This document shows positions 29,185 to 36,962 of a stretch of 64,000 nt of DNA, piece after piece (position 1 is the stretch's first letter; every line of letters begins with the position of its first letter). The notes under the pieces were generated by a model. That model saw only the letters and a program-made list of their open reading frames with translations, had not been told where the DNA came from and searched no databases. The DNA is taken from the NCBI GenBank assembly GCA_903933715.1, contig CAIZLD010000001.1:1-64000 (forward strand), in the 5' to 3' direction. The position numbers and the translations under genes were made by a program. Source of the DNA: an uncultured Spartobacteria bacterium. Its GTDB lineage: Bacteria; Verrucomicrobiota; Verrucomicrobiia; Chthoniobacterales; Chthoniobacteraceae.

Positions 29185-30459
29185 ATGATCAAGCGCCTGG
29201 CCTTCCTTCTTCTGCTGGTCACATCAGCCATCGCGCAGACCCCGCAGGGGACGGCACTGGACGCCGCGCTGGCCCTGCCGGCACTCTGGGAAACGCCCGC
29301 CGCCTCGTGGGTTGAGGGCAACCAGCAACTCGGCTTCCGTTGGATCTCTGCCGCACATAATATCGCGCAATCCACCCTCAAGGACGCGACTTTCTTGGGA
29401 CAACCGGTCTGCCAGACAATTCTGCGCTGCGAGGCAGACAAAATCGTCGAGTTGAACGTCCTCTTCTATAACCGGGGCGACATGGGAGAGATTAATTCCG
29501 TTCAATACGGAGACCTCATCAAGAAAACCATTGCGGCGATTTCGGCAGCAACGCAAATGACGTTCACGCCAAAAAAAAGAGACCCCGCCAACGTGGTCAA
29601 AGCGGATGGCGTTAGTTGGACCACCCCGGTATCGACCTATTTGCTGGAATATTCCTGCACCAAATCGCCCGCCTTCCGTTCGGAATTTGTGCGATTGCAG
29701 ATCATCCCCACGCCGAAGCCGAAAAATCTGGTCCAAGAGGCGCTCGATAACGCCAAAAAGCAATCTGCCCGTTTTCGCGGCCTTGACCACGTCACGCGCG
29801 ACTCCGCCTCGGGCGACGTGGTGATCAAAGACGTGCCGATGGTTGACCAGGGGCAAAAGGGCTATTGCGTCGTCGCCACGGCCGAACGGGTCATGCGCTA
29901 TTATGGAATCAAAACCGACGAGCACGAATTGGCGCAATTGGCCAATAGCGACGCGGAAAAAGGGACCAATTACAATGCGATGACCGAGTCGTTGAAAAAG
30001 CTCACCGCCCGATTGAAAATCCGGGTGCGCTCCCTGTGCGATATCGATTACGGATCGACCGTCAACGATTACAACCTGGCCGCCAAACGCGCCCGGGTTA
30101 ACCCGGTCAACATCGGCGCAGGGGATGCGAGCGTTGTTTTCAGCCAGATGAAGCCGGAGATTTTGCGGGAATCGCGAAACAAAAGCCGGGCCGCCTTTGG
30201 ATCGTTTCAGCGCCAGATCAAGACGAGGATTGACGATGGCATTCCACTGCTCTGGTCGGTGATGCTGGGTGTTCTGGACACAGACGGCAGCCATGCCAAA
30301 AGCCCCGGCGGTCACACGCGGCTCATCATCGGGTACAACGAGAAAACAAGCGAAATCCTTTACAGCGACTCGTGGGGCGCGGGGCACGAACTCAAGCGAA
30401 TGTCCGCTTCGGACGCCTGGACCATCTCCCACGGCCTCGTCACCATCGAGCCGATTTAA
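29185..30459 (+). CDS. secreted C39-like cysteine peptidase
   Basis: Exported protein of 424 aa with signal peptide MIKRLAFLLLLVTSAIAQ. The N-terminal 190 residues form a domain without a recognised family. The C-terminal part (about 205-424) resembles peptidase C39-like (papain fold): KDVPMVDQGQKGYCVVATAERVM holds the catalytic Cys, GGHTRLIIGYN the His, and YSDSWGAGHE the Asp/Asn. Such domains cleave double-Gly leaders in bacteriocin export or act as general cysteine peptidases; here no transporter is near. The aguA gene ends 99 bases upstream. Confidence 0.75.
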   Translation: MIKRLAFLLLLVTSAIAQTPQGTALDAALALPALWETPAASWVEGNQQLGFRWISAAHNIAQSTLKDATFLGQPVCQTILRCEADKIVELNVLFYNRGDMGEINSVQYGDLIKKTIAAISAATQMTFTPKKRDPANVVKADGVSWTTPVSTYLLEYSCTKSPAFRSEFVRLQIIPTPKPKNLVQEALDNAKKQSARFRGLDHVTRDSASGDVVIKDVPMVDQGQKGYCVVATAERVMRYYGIKTDEHELAQLANSDAEKGTNYNAMTESLKKLTARLKIRVRSLCDIDYGSTVNDYNLAAKRARVNPVNIGAGDASVVFSQMKPEILRESRNKSRAAFGSFQRQIKTRIDDGIPLLWSVMLGVLDTDGSHAKSPGGHTRLIIGYNEKTSEILYSDSWGAGHELKRMSASDAWTISHGLVTIEPI

Positions 30460-30513
30460 ATCCAGCAGGAAGAACCAGTGGGATGGGCGGCTGTGAACCA
30501 GCCAAGAAGACGA

Positions 30514-30906
30514 TCACCACCGTAAAACAGTCAGCCCTGAAATCCGTGTGAAGTGATCATCACAGGTTGCCAGCGGCAGGCCGGTCTGGATGGCCATTGC
30601 AGCGATCCAAACGTCATTTTGAGGAATGGGTGTTCCGGCCAACGCCAACGCTGTGGCGATTTGTCCATAGAGTTGGGACGTTTCTTCGTCGGGATTCAAT
30701 ACGTCTACCGCCCCAAGGAAACGCTCGATTTGAGCCAGATGCTTTTCAGGCCCGGTCGAGCGATACGCCCCGTAATAAAGTTCGCCCAAGGCTTGTTGCG
30801 GCAAAAACAGGTTTTCATACGCCGACAATTCATCGGCCACGGCTGTTGCGTCCCGGAAATGTTTGACTACCACGCAGGTGTCCAGCAAAAGACTATTTCC
30901 AAGCAT
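30514..30906 (-). CDS. vapC: VapC-type PIN-domain toxin
   Basis: PIN-domain ribonuclease of 130 aa, toxin of a type II toxin-antitoxin pair. Acidic active-site residues are visible: LLLDTCVVVKHF (first Asp), the Glu in QALGELYYGA, and the Asp residues in IPQNDVWIAAMAIQTGLPLATCDDHF. The start at 30906 overlaps the antitoxin gene by 14 bases. The frame extends upstream through the antitoxin in another frame, so the longer version is not credible. VapC enzymes cut tRNA or rRNA when freed from VapB. Confidence 0.9.
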   Translation of the reverse strand: MLGNSLLLDTCVVVKHFRDATAVADELSAYENLFLPQQALGELYYGAYRSTGPEKHLAQIERFLGAVDVLNPDEETSQLYGQIATALALAGTPIPQNDVWIAAMAIQTGLPLATCDDHFTRISGLTVLRW

Positions 30907-31114
30907 CGGGATCAATCCGTTCGGCTTCTTCGTTGACGGCTTTTTCGAAGGTTTCACCTTCCTCGCCAGGCATGCACCCGCCCACTGCCCGCAGCGCGGC
31001 CATCCGTTCGCTACGGCGTTTCGGATTGAAATGACTGACATACTGGGCCACCTCCACCAGCTTTGACGCGGGTAGCGCCTCCAAATCTCTGAGGATGGAT
31101 TCCATGACTGTCAT
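30893..31114 (-). CDS. vapB: VapB-type antitoxin
   Basis: Small acidic-basic protein of 73 aa encoded directly upstream of the PIN toxin, with its stop inside the toxin start region. The N-terminus MTVMESILRDLEALPASKLVEVAQYVSHF is an amphipathic helical stretch like those of DUF2281-type antitoxins, and the C-terminus (EEGETFEKAVNEEAERIDPDAW) is acidic and would wrap the toxin. It would neutralise VapC and autoregulate the pair. A second in-frame ATG at 31105 is possible. The DNA-binding fold is not certain. Confidence 0.75.
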   Translation of the reverse strand: MTVMESILRDLEALPASKLVEVAQYVSHFNPKRRSERMAALRAVGGCMPGEEGETFEKAVNEEAERIDPDAWK

Positions 31115-31287
31115 GTTTTAATTCTAGCAGCTTACCAATGGGGCTTCAAGCGGTCCTTTCTCCGGTTCAGGCCTCCAGCATTTTTGGACGCTTTCCTGGA
31201 TTAACTGAGATATTTCAAACCTGCCCAACGCCTCCCGCGCGGATTTATTGGAAATTTCCGCGCGGATGCTCTACTAAGAACCCGCAC

Positions 31288-32439
31288 ATGATCCTTCTGG
31301 ACCGTTACATCCTTCGCAATTTCCTCACCCCGTTCCTGCTTTGCTTCTTCGGGTTCCTTGGCATTTGGCTCGTATTCGACTTGCAAAGCAACACGGGGGA
31401 CTTCCTCGAAGCCCACGTTTCCCTCAAATGGGTGACCTATTTTTACCTCACGCAAGTGCCGCAATTCATGATGATTTGCATCCCGGTCGGGCTGCTCTTG
31501 GCGCTTCTCTTTTGCCTGAGCAAAATGTCCCGCTCCAACGAGATCATCGCAATGCTCACGGCGGGCCAGAGCCTGGTCCGCCTGCTCATGCCGCTCATCA
31601 TTGCAGGGATCGTCCTGACTGGCGTCTGTGCGGGCCTCAATTACAGCATGGCCCCGCATTCGGACTCGCTCAAAAAGGAGCTCAAAAACGGGATCAGCAA
31701 GAAATCGGATAAAAAAGCAGTGCTTGACGGCCAACTCTTCTGCAACCGCACCGACCGCCGGTTTTGGTTCGTTCGCAAAATGCCCGCCAATCCCCACGAC
31801 CGTTCGATCCTGCAAAACGTGACGATTCTGGAACAAAACAAGGCCGGGGCAATCACCTCCGAATGGCTTGCGGCCACGGCCAGCTACAAACCGGAAACCA
31901 AGGCGTGGCTCTTTTCCCAGGGCAACGCCGTGCAATTCGCCCCGGATGGGACGATCCGGAGCAGCAAGCCGTTTACGGTTCTCCAAATTGACAACTGGAG
32001 CGAGACTCCGTGGCGCATTGCCAGTTCCAACCTCGACCCGCAAGGGCTCTCCGTGCCGCAACTGCGCGATTACCTTCGGTTTAATTCCGATTTTTCAGCG
32101 GCTCAACTCGCCCAATACCGCACCCATCTCCAATACCGCTGGGCGTTGCCCTTCCAATGTCTCGTGGTCGTTCTATTCACCGGTCCGCTGGCCATCGTTT
32201 TTTCGCGACGCGGGGTGCTCACGGGAATCGCGGGTGCGATCTTTCTTTTTGCGGGAATGACCTTCTTTAGCTTTCTCATGCTCGCTTTTGGCAAGGGAGC
32301 CCGCGTCTCAGACGTTACGGCCGCGTGGTCGCCCATCGTAATCTTCGGCTGCATCGGCCTCTACCTGCTTTACATGAAAGGCTCCAACCGGGAATTTCCG
32401 AAACTCGCCGAGCTTTTCCCTTCCAAACCCAAACGGTAA
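31288..32439 (+). CDS. LptF/LptG-type lipopolysaccharide export permease (YjgP/YjgQ)
   Basis: Inner-membrane permease of 383 aa, a component of the LPS ABC exporter LptBFG. The start ATG at 31288 gives MILLDRYILRNFLTPFLLCFFGFL, the canonical N-terminal helix. Six membrane segments are visible: three before and three after a periplasmic domain of about 170 residues (from about 130 to 300). The C-terminal part FTGPLAIVFSRRGVLTGIAGAI is family-typical. Whether it is LptF or LptG cannot be decided. A single such gene occurs here. The next gene, a small conserved protein, begins seven bases after its stop. Confidence 0.9.
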   Translation: MILLDRYILRNFLTPFLLCFFGFLGIWLVFDLQSNTGDFLEAHVSLKWVTYFYLTQVPQFMMICIPVGLLLALLFCLSKMSRSNEIIAMLTAGQSLVRLLMPLIIAGIVLTGVCAGLNYSMAPHSDSLKKELKNGISKKSDKKAVLDGQLFCNRTDRRFWFVRKMPANPHDRSILQNVTILEQNKAGAITSEWLAATASYKPETKAWLFSQGNAVQFAPDGTIRSSKPFTVLQIDNWSETPWRIASSNLDPQGLSVPQLRDYLRFNSDFSAAQLAQYRTHLQYRWALPFQCLVVVLFTGPLAIVFSRRGVLTGIAGAIFLFAGMTFFSFLMLAFGKGARVSDVTAAWSPIVIFGCIGLYLLYMKGSNREFPKLAELFPSKPKR

Positions 32440-32446
32440 ACGCGCC

Positions 32447-32935
32447 ATGGCCAACGAATGGGAAATCAAAGGACGCAGCCACGTCTGCACCGCCACGGGA
32501 CACGAGTTTGCCGACGGAGAGCCTTTTTACACGCTTCTCTTCGATGAACGGGGCGGCTTCCGACGCGAGGATCTTTGCGAGGAAGCGTGGCGATCGCGCG
32601 ACCAAACCAAAGCCCCCCATTCGTTTTGGCGCAATCGATATGAGATCCCGCCTCCCCCTGCGCCGGAAGCGCTCGGCAAGCAAACCGCCGAAAGCCTGCT
32701 TCGCCGCTACATGAGCGAACCGGGCGAAGAACATGCCAACGTGCGCTTCATCCTGGCCCTCATGCTGGAACGCAAACGGCTCCTAAAACCAATCGAAGTC
32801 AAAGAAGAAGACGGCAAGCGTCTCCAGATTTATCTCCACGCAAAAACCGGTGAAGTTTTCGTGATCCCCGATCCCGGTCTCCACCTCGACCAGATCGAAA
32901 CCGTGCAAAACGAAGTCGCGGGACTGTTGGGGTAA
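32447..32935 (+). CDS. conserved hypothetical protein, 162 aa
   Basis: Cytoplasmic protein of unknown function in operon with the LPS permease. The N-terminus has a possible zinc or fold motif (HVCTATGHEFADGEPFYTLLF, split across residues 12-32) followed by a second Cys in REDLCEEAW. A polar linker of Pro and Ala (PPPPAPEALG) precedes a helical region with VRFILALMLERKRLLKPIEV and a C-terminal strand pair (GEVFVIPDPGL). I do not recognise a named family. It follows the permease after seven bases, so a shared transcript is likely. Confidence 0.65.
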   Translation: MANEWEIKGRSHVCTATGHEFADGEPFYTLLFDERGGFRREDLCEEAWRSRDQTKAPHSFWRNRYEIPPPPAPEALGKQTAESLLRRYMSEPGEEHANVRFILALMLERKRLLKPIEVKEEDGKRLQIYLHAKTGEVFVIPDPGLHLDQIETVQNEVAGLLG

Positions 32936-32940
32936 AGAAA

Positions 32941-33074
32941 GACGATAGAGGGGGGAGATGATAGATTATAGACGCCGTCCGTTGCTCGTGAACCCCGTTG
33001 CGCCTCGACATTTTGTTCCTAAAAAAGCCCCTCTCCTCCCTCTATAATCTCCTCCCTCTATAATCTCCTCCCGC
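32941..33074. repeat. tandem 16-bp pyrimidine repeat and its inverse before the Dus gene
   Basis: The unit cctccctctataatct occurs twice in tandem (33035-33050, 33051-33066) with a third partial copy up to 33072, ending two bases before the Dus ATG. At 32941-32974 a reverse-complement-like version occurs (gacgatagaggggggagatg). The run upstream of the tgt-mnmC gene (9252-9295) has the same vocabulary. Confidence 0.6.
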
Positions 33075-34043
33075 ATGCTTCCCTGGTTCCAAGATCGTTT
33101 TCCGCTTTATCTCGCGCCGATGGCCGGGGTGACGGATCAGATTTTTCGCACGCTGTGCAAAGAACAAGGGGCGGATGTGATGGTCACCGAATTTGTTTCC
33201 GCCGAGGGGATCTTCCGCAAGAACGCGCGGACCATCGAATACCTTGAGTTCACCCCGGCGGAACGCCCGCTGGGAGTCCAGCTTTTCGGAGCCGACCCGG
33301 ACCACCTGGGCGAAGCGGCACGTAGGGTGCGCGACTGGGTCGGGCCCGATTTCCTCGATCTCAACTTCGGCTGTCCCGTCAACAAAGTCGTCTCGCGCAA
33401 TGGCGGCTCGGCCTTGCTGAAAGACCTGCCGTTGCTGGAGCGCGTCGCCCGCAGCGTCGTCCAGGCGGCAGCCCCCTGCCCCGTTACCGCGAAGATTCGC
33501 ATTGGCTGGAGCCGTGACGCCGTCAATGCGCTCGAAACCGCAAAAATTCTCGAAGATGCGGGGATCCAGGCGCTCGCCGTCCATGGGCGCACCAAAGACC
33601 AGGCCTACGGCGGGGAAGCGGATTGGGAGGTGATCGGCGAAGTGGCGCAAAGCGTCCGCATCCCGGTCATTGGCAACGGCGACATCAAAACCGCGCACGA
33701 TGCCGCCCGCCGGAAATGTGAGACGCCGGTCGCGGGTCTTATGATTGGCCGCGCCGCCATGTCCTCCCCATGGATTTTCCATGAGATAAAAAGCTATTTT
33801 GCAACCGGACAACTGCCGCCGCCCCCGACCCTTGCGGCTCAATGGGAACTCGTTCGGCGGCACTGCGCCCTCGCCATTGAAGCCCGTGGAGCCGAACGCC
33901 CCGCCATTCATTCCCTCCGCGCCCGCCTGATGGCCTACGCCCATGGAATGCCCGGTGCCAAAACCTTGCGAAGCCGCTTTGCCGTCATGGAAAGCCTCAC
34001 CCAGCTTGACGAGATCATCGCCGCAAGCCTCGCAGAAGTTTAG
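33075..34043 (+). CDS. tRNA-dihydrouridine synthase
   Basis: FMN-dependent Dus enzyme of 322 aa that reduces uridine to dihydrouridine in tRNA. Motifs: LYLAPMAGVTDQIFRTLC at the N-terminus, DLNFGCPVNKVVSRNGGSALL, where the Cys is the general acid, VTAKIRIGW for FMN, LAVHGRTKDQAYGGEADW, and IPVIGNGDIKTAHDA. The subfamily is closest to DusB-like enzymes by length. No fis gene is adjacent, unlike in gammaproteobacteria. The start ATG at 33075 abuts a pyrimidine tandem repeat and no Shine-Dalgarno sequence is present. Confidence 0.92.
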   Translation: MLPWFQDRFPLYLAPMAGVTDQIFRTLCKEQGADVMVTEFVSAEGIFRKNARTIEYLEFTPAERPLGVQLFGADPDHLGEAARRVRDWVGPDFLDLNFGCPVNKVVSRNGGSALLKDLPLLERVARSVVQAAAPCPVTAKIRIGWSRDAVNALETAKILEDAGIQALAVHGRTKDQAYGGEADWEVIGEVAQSVRIPVIGNGDIKTAHDAARRKCETPVAGLMIGRAAMSSPWIFHEIKSYFATGQLPPPPTLAAQWELVRRHCALAIEARGAERPAIHSLRARLMAYAHGMPGAKTLRSRFAVMESLTQLDEIIAASLAEV

Positions 34044-34074
34044 GACATGTTCATAAATTACGGCGACCCTTTAG

Positions 34075-34120
34075 TTTTTAAATCTCTCGCAAAGACGCAA
34101 AGGCGCAAAGGAAAGACAAG
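34075..34120. repeat. half copy of the ileS-downstream inverted repeat
   Basis: These 46 bases match 26025-26070 exactly, covering the left arm and loop start of the 28-bp inverted repeat. The right arm is missing here. It lies directly before the RAYT transposable unit. Confidence 0.8.
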
Positions 34121-34138
34121 CCTCCTCTTCTTTCCCCC

Positions 34139-34192
34139 TCTCGTTCCCAATCTCATGATTGGGAACGCGGTTGTCCCCGAAACTCCGTTTCG
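34139..34192. repeat. left REP of the RAYT unit
   Basis: A 54-base REP-like sequence with an internal palindrome (cgttcccaatc and gattgggaacg). It is the inverted counterpart of 34747-34800, 50 of 54 bases identical. Its end overlaps the region just after the transposase stop codon. Confidence 0.85.
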
Positions 34193-34201
34193 AAACCCCC
34201 G

Positions 34202-34732
34202 CTATCGCCAAGGATCGCACTCAATCAACGGCTTTGTTTCCGGCAACCAGGCGTGTGCCGAAGAATAGCGCCAATGCTCCGGCGCGGTCACAAAACCAGC
34301 CCTGACGGGATTGTGATGCAGGTAATCCAGTTTCTGGAGCATCATCTCATCGGAAATGATTGCCTGAGGGTGGAATCCCTCCTGCCAGATTTGGTGCGCG
34401 GCAGCTTTGTGGGCCGCCCGGTAATAGCTCAGTTGATTTAGGAGCCAATCGCACCGTTTTTCAGCAAGCCTCGCCAGAATACCTCGGGCCGTGAATTTCT
34501 TGAAATCAGCCATAACTCCGCTCAAATCCGGTGCCGAAACAATGGCGTGAAAGTGAGTGGGGAGAATCACCCATGCGTGCAGTTGAAGCGCCTTGCGCTC
34601 ACGGCAGAATTGCAGGGACTCCACCAGAATGTCACAGCAACCCGTGGAACTAAAGATGGGCAACCACTCAACGATGCTGGAGGTGATGAAGTGCGCAAGA
34701 TGAGGTTCGTGAACACGGTAGCGGTTGCGCAT
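34202..34732 (-). CDS. REP-associated tyrosine transposase (RAYT)
   Basis: IS200-like Y1 transposase of 176 aa. The HUH motif lies in HAWVILPTHFHAIVS (His-Phe-His binds the metal). The catalytic Tyr is probably the one in YLHHNPVRAGFV. The start is taken at 34732 (MRNRYRVHEPHLAHF), as in other RAYTs; an upstream start would lie inside the REP. The gene is bracketed by two inverted REPs (34139-34192 and 34747-34800). RAYT proteins bind and cleave REP DNA and are thought to disperse REPs and REPINs. It is a single copy in this window. Confidence 0.92.
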   Translation of the reverse strand: MRNRYRVHEPHLAHFITSSIVEWLPIFSSTGCCDILVESLQFCRERKALQLHAWVILPTHFHAIVSAPDLSGVMADFKKFTARGILARLAEKRCDWLLNQLSYYRAAHKAAAHQIWQEGFHPQAIISDEMMLQKLDYLHHNPVRAGFVTAPEHWRYSSAHAWLPETKPLIECDPWR

Positions 34733-34746
34733 GATGGCGAGGTTAA

Positions 34747-34800
34747 CGAAACGGAGTTTCGCCGACAAGCGCGTTCCCAATCAGGAGATTGGGAACGAGA
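34747..34800. repeat. right REP of the RAYT unit
   Basis: Inverted counterpart of 34139-34192, with 50 matches in 54 bases. It lies upstream of the transposase start, and on the minus strand its internal palindrome would be in the leader of the transposase mRNA. Confidence 0.85.
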
Positions 34801-34856
34801 AGCCGCGAGCTTTTTGCTCGTTCCCAAGCTCCATTCGTGCTTGAAAAGAAGGCGAC

Positions 34857-35873
34857 ATGATTCCGCCGCTTCTCTACGATCACCTCGTCCGCCCGTTGCT
34901 TTTCCAATTCGACCCGGAAACGGTTCACCATATCGCCATGAAGGCGTTGAAAGCGCTGGAGCTGCTTCCGTTCAAGCCGACCCACGATCCCACGCTCCAA
35001 CGCACCGTCTTTGGCCTGAAATTCCCCAACCCGATCGGGCTCGCCGCCGGGTTTGACAAGGAGGGGGAAGTTCTCAATGCCTGGCAAACGCTCGGGTTCG
35101 GCTTTGTCGAAGCCGGCACCATCACGGCGCTCCCGCAGCCCGGGAATCCGCGGCCGCGCATCTTCCGGTTCCCTGAAATGGGCGGCGTCATCAACCGGAT
35201 GGGATTCAATAATAGCGGGGCCGAAGCGATTGCCCTGCGCATGGAAGCCCAACGCGCAAAGGGGCACTGGCCGACCATCCCCATCGGGATCAATCTCGGC
35301 AAAAACAAGATCACCCCGCTGGAGGAAGCTCCTCAAAATTACCTGCTCTCGTTTGAACGCCTCTTCGAGCTGGGCGACTACTTTGCCCTCAACGTCAGTT
35401 CCCCCAACACCCCCGGCCTGCGCACCTTGCAAGGTAAGGCCGAACTCAACGAACTGCTCGGCGCGGTCATGGCCGCCAACCGCGCGAAAACGAACCCCAA
35501 ACCGCTCCTGTTGAAAATCGCGCCCGATCTGGAATGGTCGCAAATCGACGAAATCCTGGAACTCATCACCGAGCACGGCCTCGCGGGATTGATCGCCACC
35601 AACACGACGCTCGACCACTCGTGCGTCGCCGCCGAACGGGATCAGACCGGCGGGTTGAGCGGCAAACCGTTGCGGGCTCGCTCCACGGAAATCGTCCGCT
35701 ACGTCTGCAAACATACCGATCTGCCGGTCATCGCCGTGGGCGGGATTTTCGACGCGGAGGCGGCCCTGGAAAAACTGGACGCGGGAGCCGCGCTCATCGA
35801 GCTGTACACCGGCTTCATTTACCGGGGTCCTGCGCTCATCGAAGAAATCTGCGAGGCGCTGAAACAAAAATAG
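34857..35873 (+). CDS. pyrD: dihydroorotate dehydrogenase (quinone), class 2
   Basis: Dihydroorotate dehydrogenase of 338 aa, pyrimidine synthesis step four. The membrane-associated N-terminal helices (LYDHLVRPLLFQFDPETVHH) mark class 2, which passes electrons to quinone. FMN-binding: FPNPIGLAAGFDKEGEV; the catalytic Ser lies in LNVSSPNTPGLR; Lys and Asn contacts in LLKIAPDL and IATNTTLD; C-terminal GGIFDAEAAL and ELYTGFIYRGP. The mqnC gene starts three bases after the stop, so quinone supply and quinone use are encoded side by side. It starts downstream of the RAYT unit. Confidence 0.94.
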   Translation: MIPPLLYDHLVRPLLFQFDPETVHHIAMKALKALELLPFKPTHDPTLQRTVFGLKFPNPIGLAAGFDKEGEVLNAWQTLGFGFVEAGTITALPQPGNPRPRIFRFPEMGGVINRMGFNNSGAEAIALRMEAQRAKGHWPTIPIGINLGKNKITPLEEAPQNYLLSFERLFELGDYFALNVSSPNTPGLRTLQGKAELNELLGAVMAANRAKTNPKPLLLKIAPDLEWSQIDEILELITEHGLAGLIATNTTLDHSCVAAERDQTGGLSGKPLRARSTEIVRYVCKHTDLPVIAVGGIFDAEAALEKLDAGAALIELYTGFIYRGPALIEEICEALKQK

Positions 35874-35876
35874 CTT

Positions 35877-36962
35877 ATGGTTTCACTCGACCCGGCCCTT
35901 GGCGAAAAAGTCCTTTCGGGAGAACGCATCTCCACAGCCGACGCGTTGGCGCTTTATCGTGCGCCGCTTGAAGAACTCGGCGCGCTGGCCAACGCCCGCC
36001 GCAAACAGATCAAAGGGGCGGCTTACGACGGACGCGGCAACGAGATCGTCACTTACATCGTCGATCGCAACATCAATTACACCAACGTTTGCGATGTCCA
36101 TTGCAAATTCTGCGCGTTTTACCGGCCCGAACACCATAAGCAAGGGTACGTCATCACCCGGGATGAGCTGGATCAAAAATTGCAGGAACTGAGCGACATC
36201 GGCGGGGTGCAAGTCTTGCTGCAAGGAGGCCACCATCCGTCCCTTAAAATTGATTGGTATCTGGAAATGCTCGCCCACATTCGGGAACGCTTTCCGCAAA
36301 TCGCCATTCACGGGTTCAGCCCGCCGGAGTTCCAGCATTTTGCCAAAATTTTTGCGATGCCGTTGCGCGAAGTTCTCGCCAAGTTCAAGGAAGCGGGGTT
36401 GACCTCCATCCCCGGCGGCGGCGGCGAGATCCTCGTGGACCGAGTCCGCAACCAGATCGCCCCGCGCAAATGCAACACCGATCAATGGCTCGAAGTCATG
36501 GATGTGGCGCACAGCCTCGGCCTCACCTCCAGCGCCACGATGATGTTCGGCCATGTGGAAACCATCGAGGACCGCATCGAGCATCTACACCGGCTGCGCG
36601 AGCAACAAGCGCGCTCCGGCGGCTTTACGGCATTCATTTGCTGGACTTTCCAGCCCGAGCATACCGCGCTCAAAGCCCCAACCGTCGGCGCGATGGAATA
36701 CCTGCGCACGTTAGCCGTCGCGCGGCTCGTATTGGATAACTTCGAAAACCTCCAAAGCTCGTGGGTCACCCAGGGGCCGCAAATTGGCCAGATCTCGCTG
36801 GAATACGGCGCGAACGACTTTGGTTCGGTGATGATGGAAGAAAACGTCGTGAGCAGCGCGGGCGCTCATTTCCAGCTCCAAAAAGAGGAGATCCAGATGC
36901 TGATCCGAGATGCCGGATACGAACCGCGTCTGCGTAACACCCGTTACGCGCTGCTCGATTGA
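35877..36962 (+). CDS. mqnC: cyclic dehypoxanthinyl futalosine synthase
   Basis: Radical-SAM enzyme of 361 aa in the futalosine route to menaquinone. The 4Fe-4S motif is CDVHCKFCAFYRP (Cys-x3-Cys-x2-Cys, about residues 69-76), preceded by the family-typical IVDRNINYTN. Later segments IQMLIRDAGYEPRLRNTRYAL and SIPGGGGEIL fit MqnC rather than MqnE. It cyclises dehypoxanthine futalosine. The 3' end overlaps the hybrid kinase gene by 19 bases, tail-to-tail. No mqnA, B, D or E is in the window. Confidence 0.93.
   Translation: MVSLDPALGEKVLSGERISTADALALYRAPLEELGALANARRKQIKGAAYDGRGNEIVTYIVDRNINYTNVCDVHCKFCAFYRPEHHKQGYVITRDELDQKLQELSDIGGVQVLLQGGHHPSLKIDWYLEMLAHIRERFPQIAIHGFSPPEFQHFAKIFAMPLREVLAKFKEAGLTSIPGGGGEILVDRVRNQIAPRKCNTDQWLEVMDVAHSLGLTSSATMMFGHVETIEDRIEHLHRLREQQARSGGFTAFICWTFQPEHTALKAPTVGAMEYLRTLAVARLVLDNFENLQSSWVTQGPQIGQISLEYGANDFGSVMMEENVVSSAGAHFQLQKEEIQMLIRDAGYEPRLRNTRYALLD

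Larger units (their letters stand above)
34139..34800. mobile_element. RAYT-REP unit, 662 bp
   Basis: The whole unit comprises one RAYT gene and its two inverted flanking REPs. No target-site duplication is expected of this type and none was seen. It sits between the Dus gene and pyrD. A further partial REP fragment (ctcgttcccaagctcc) follows near 34817. Confidence 0.75.
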
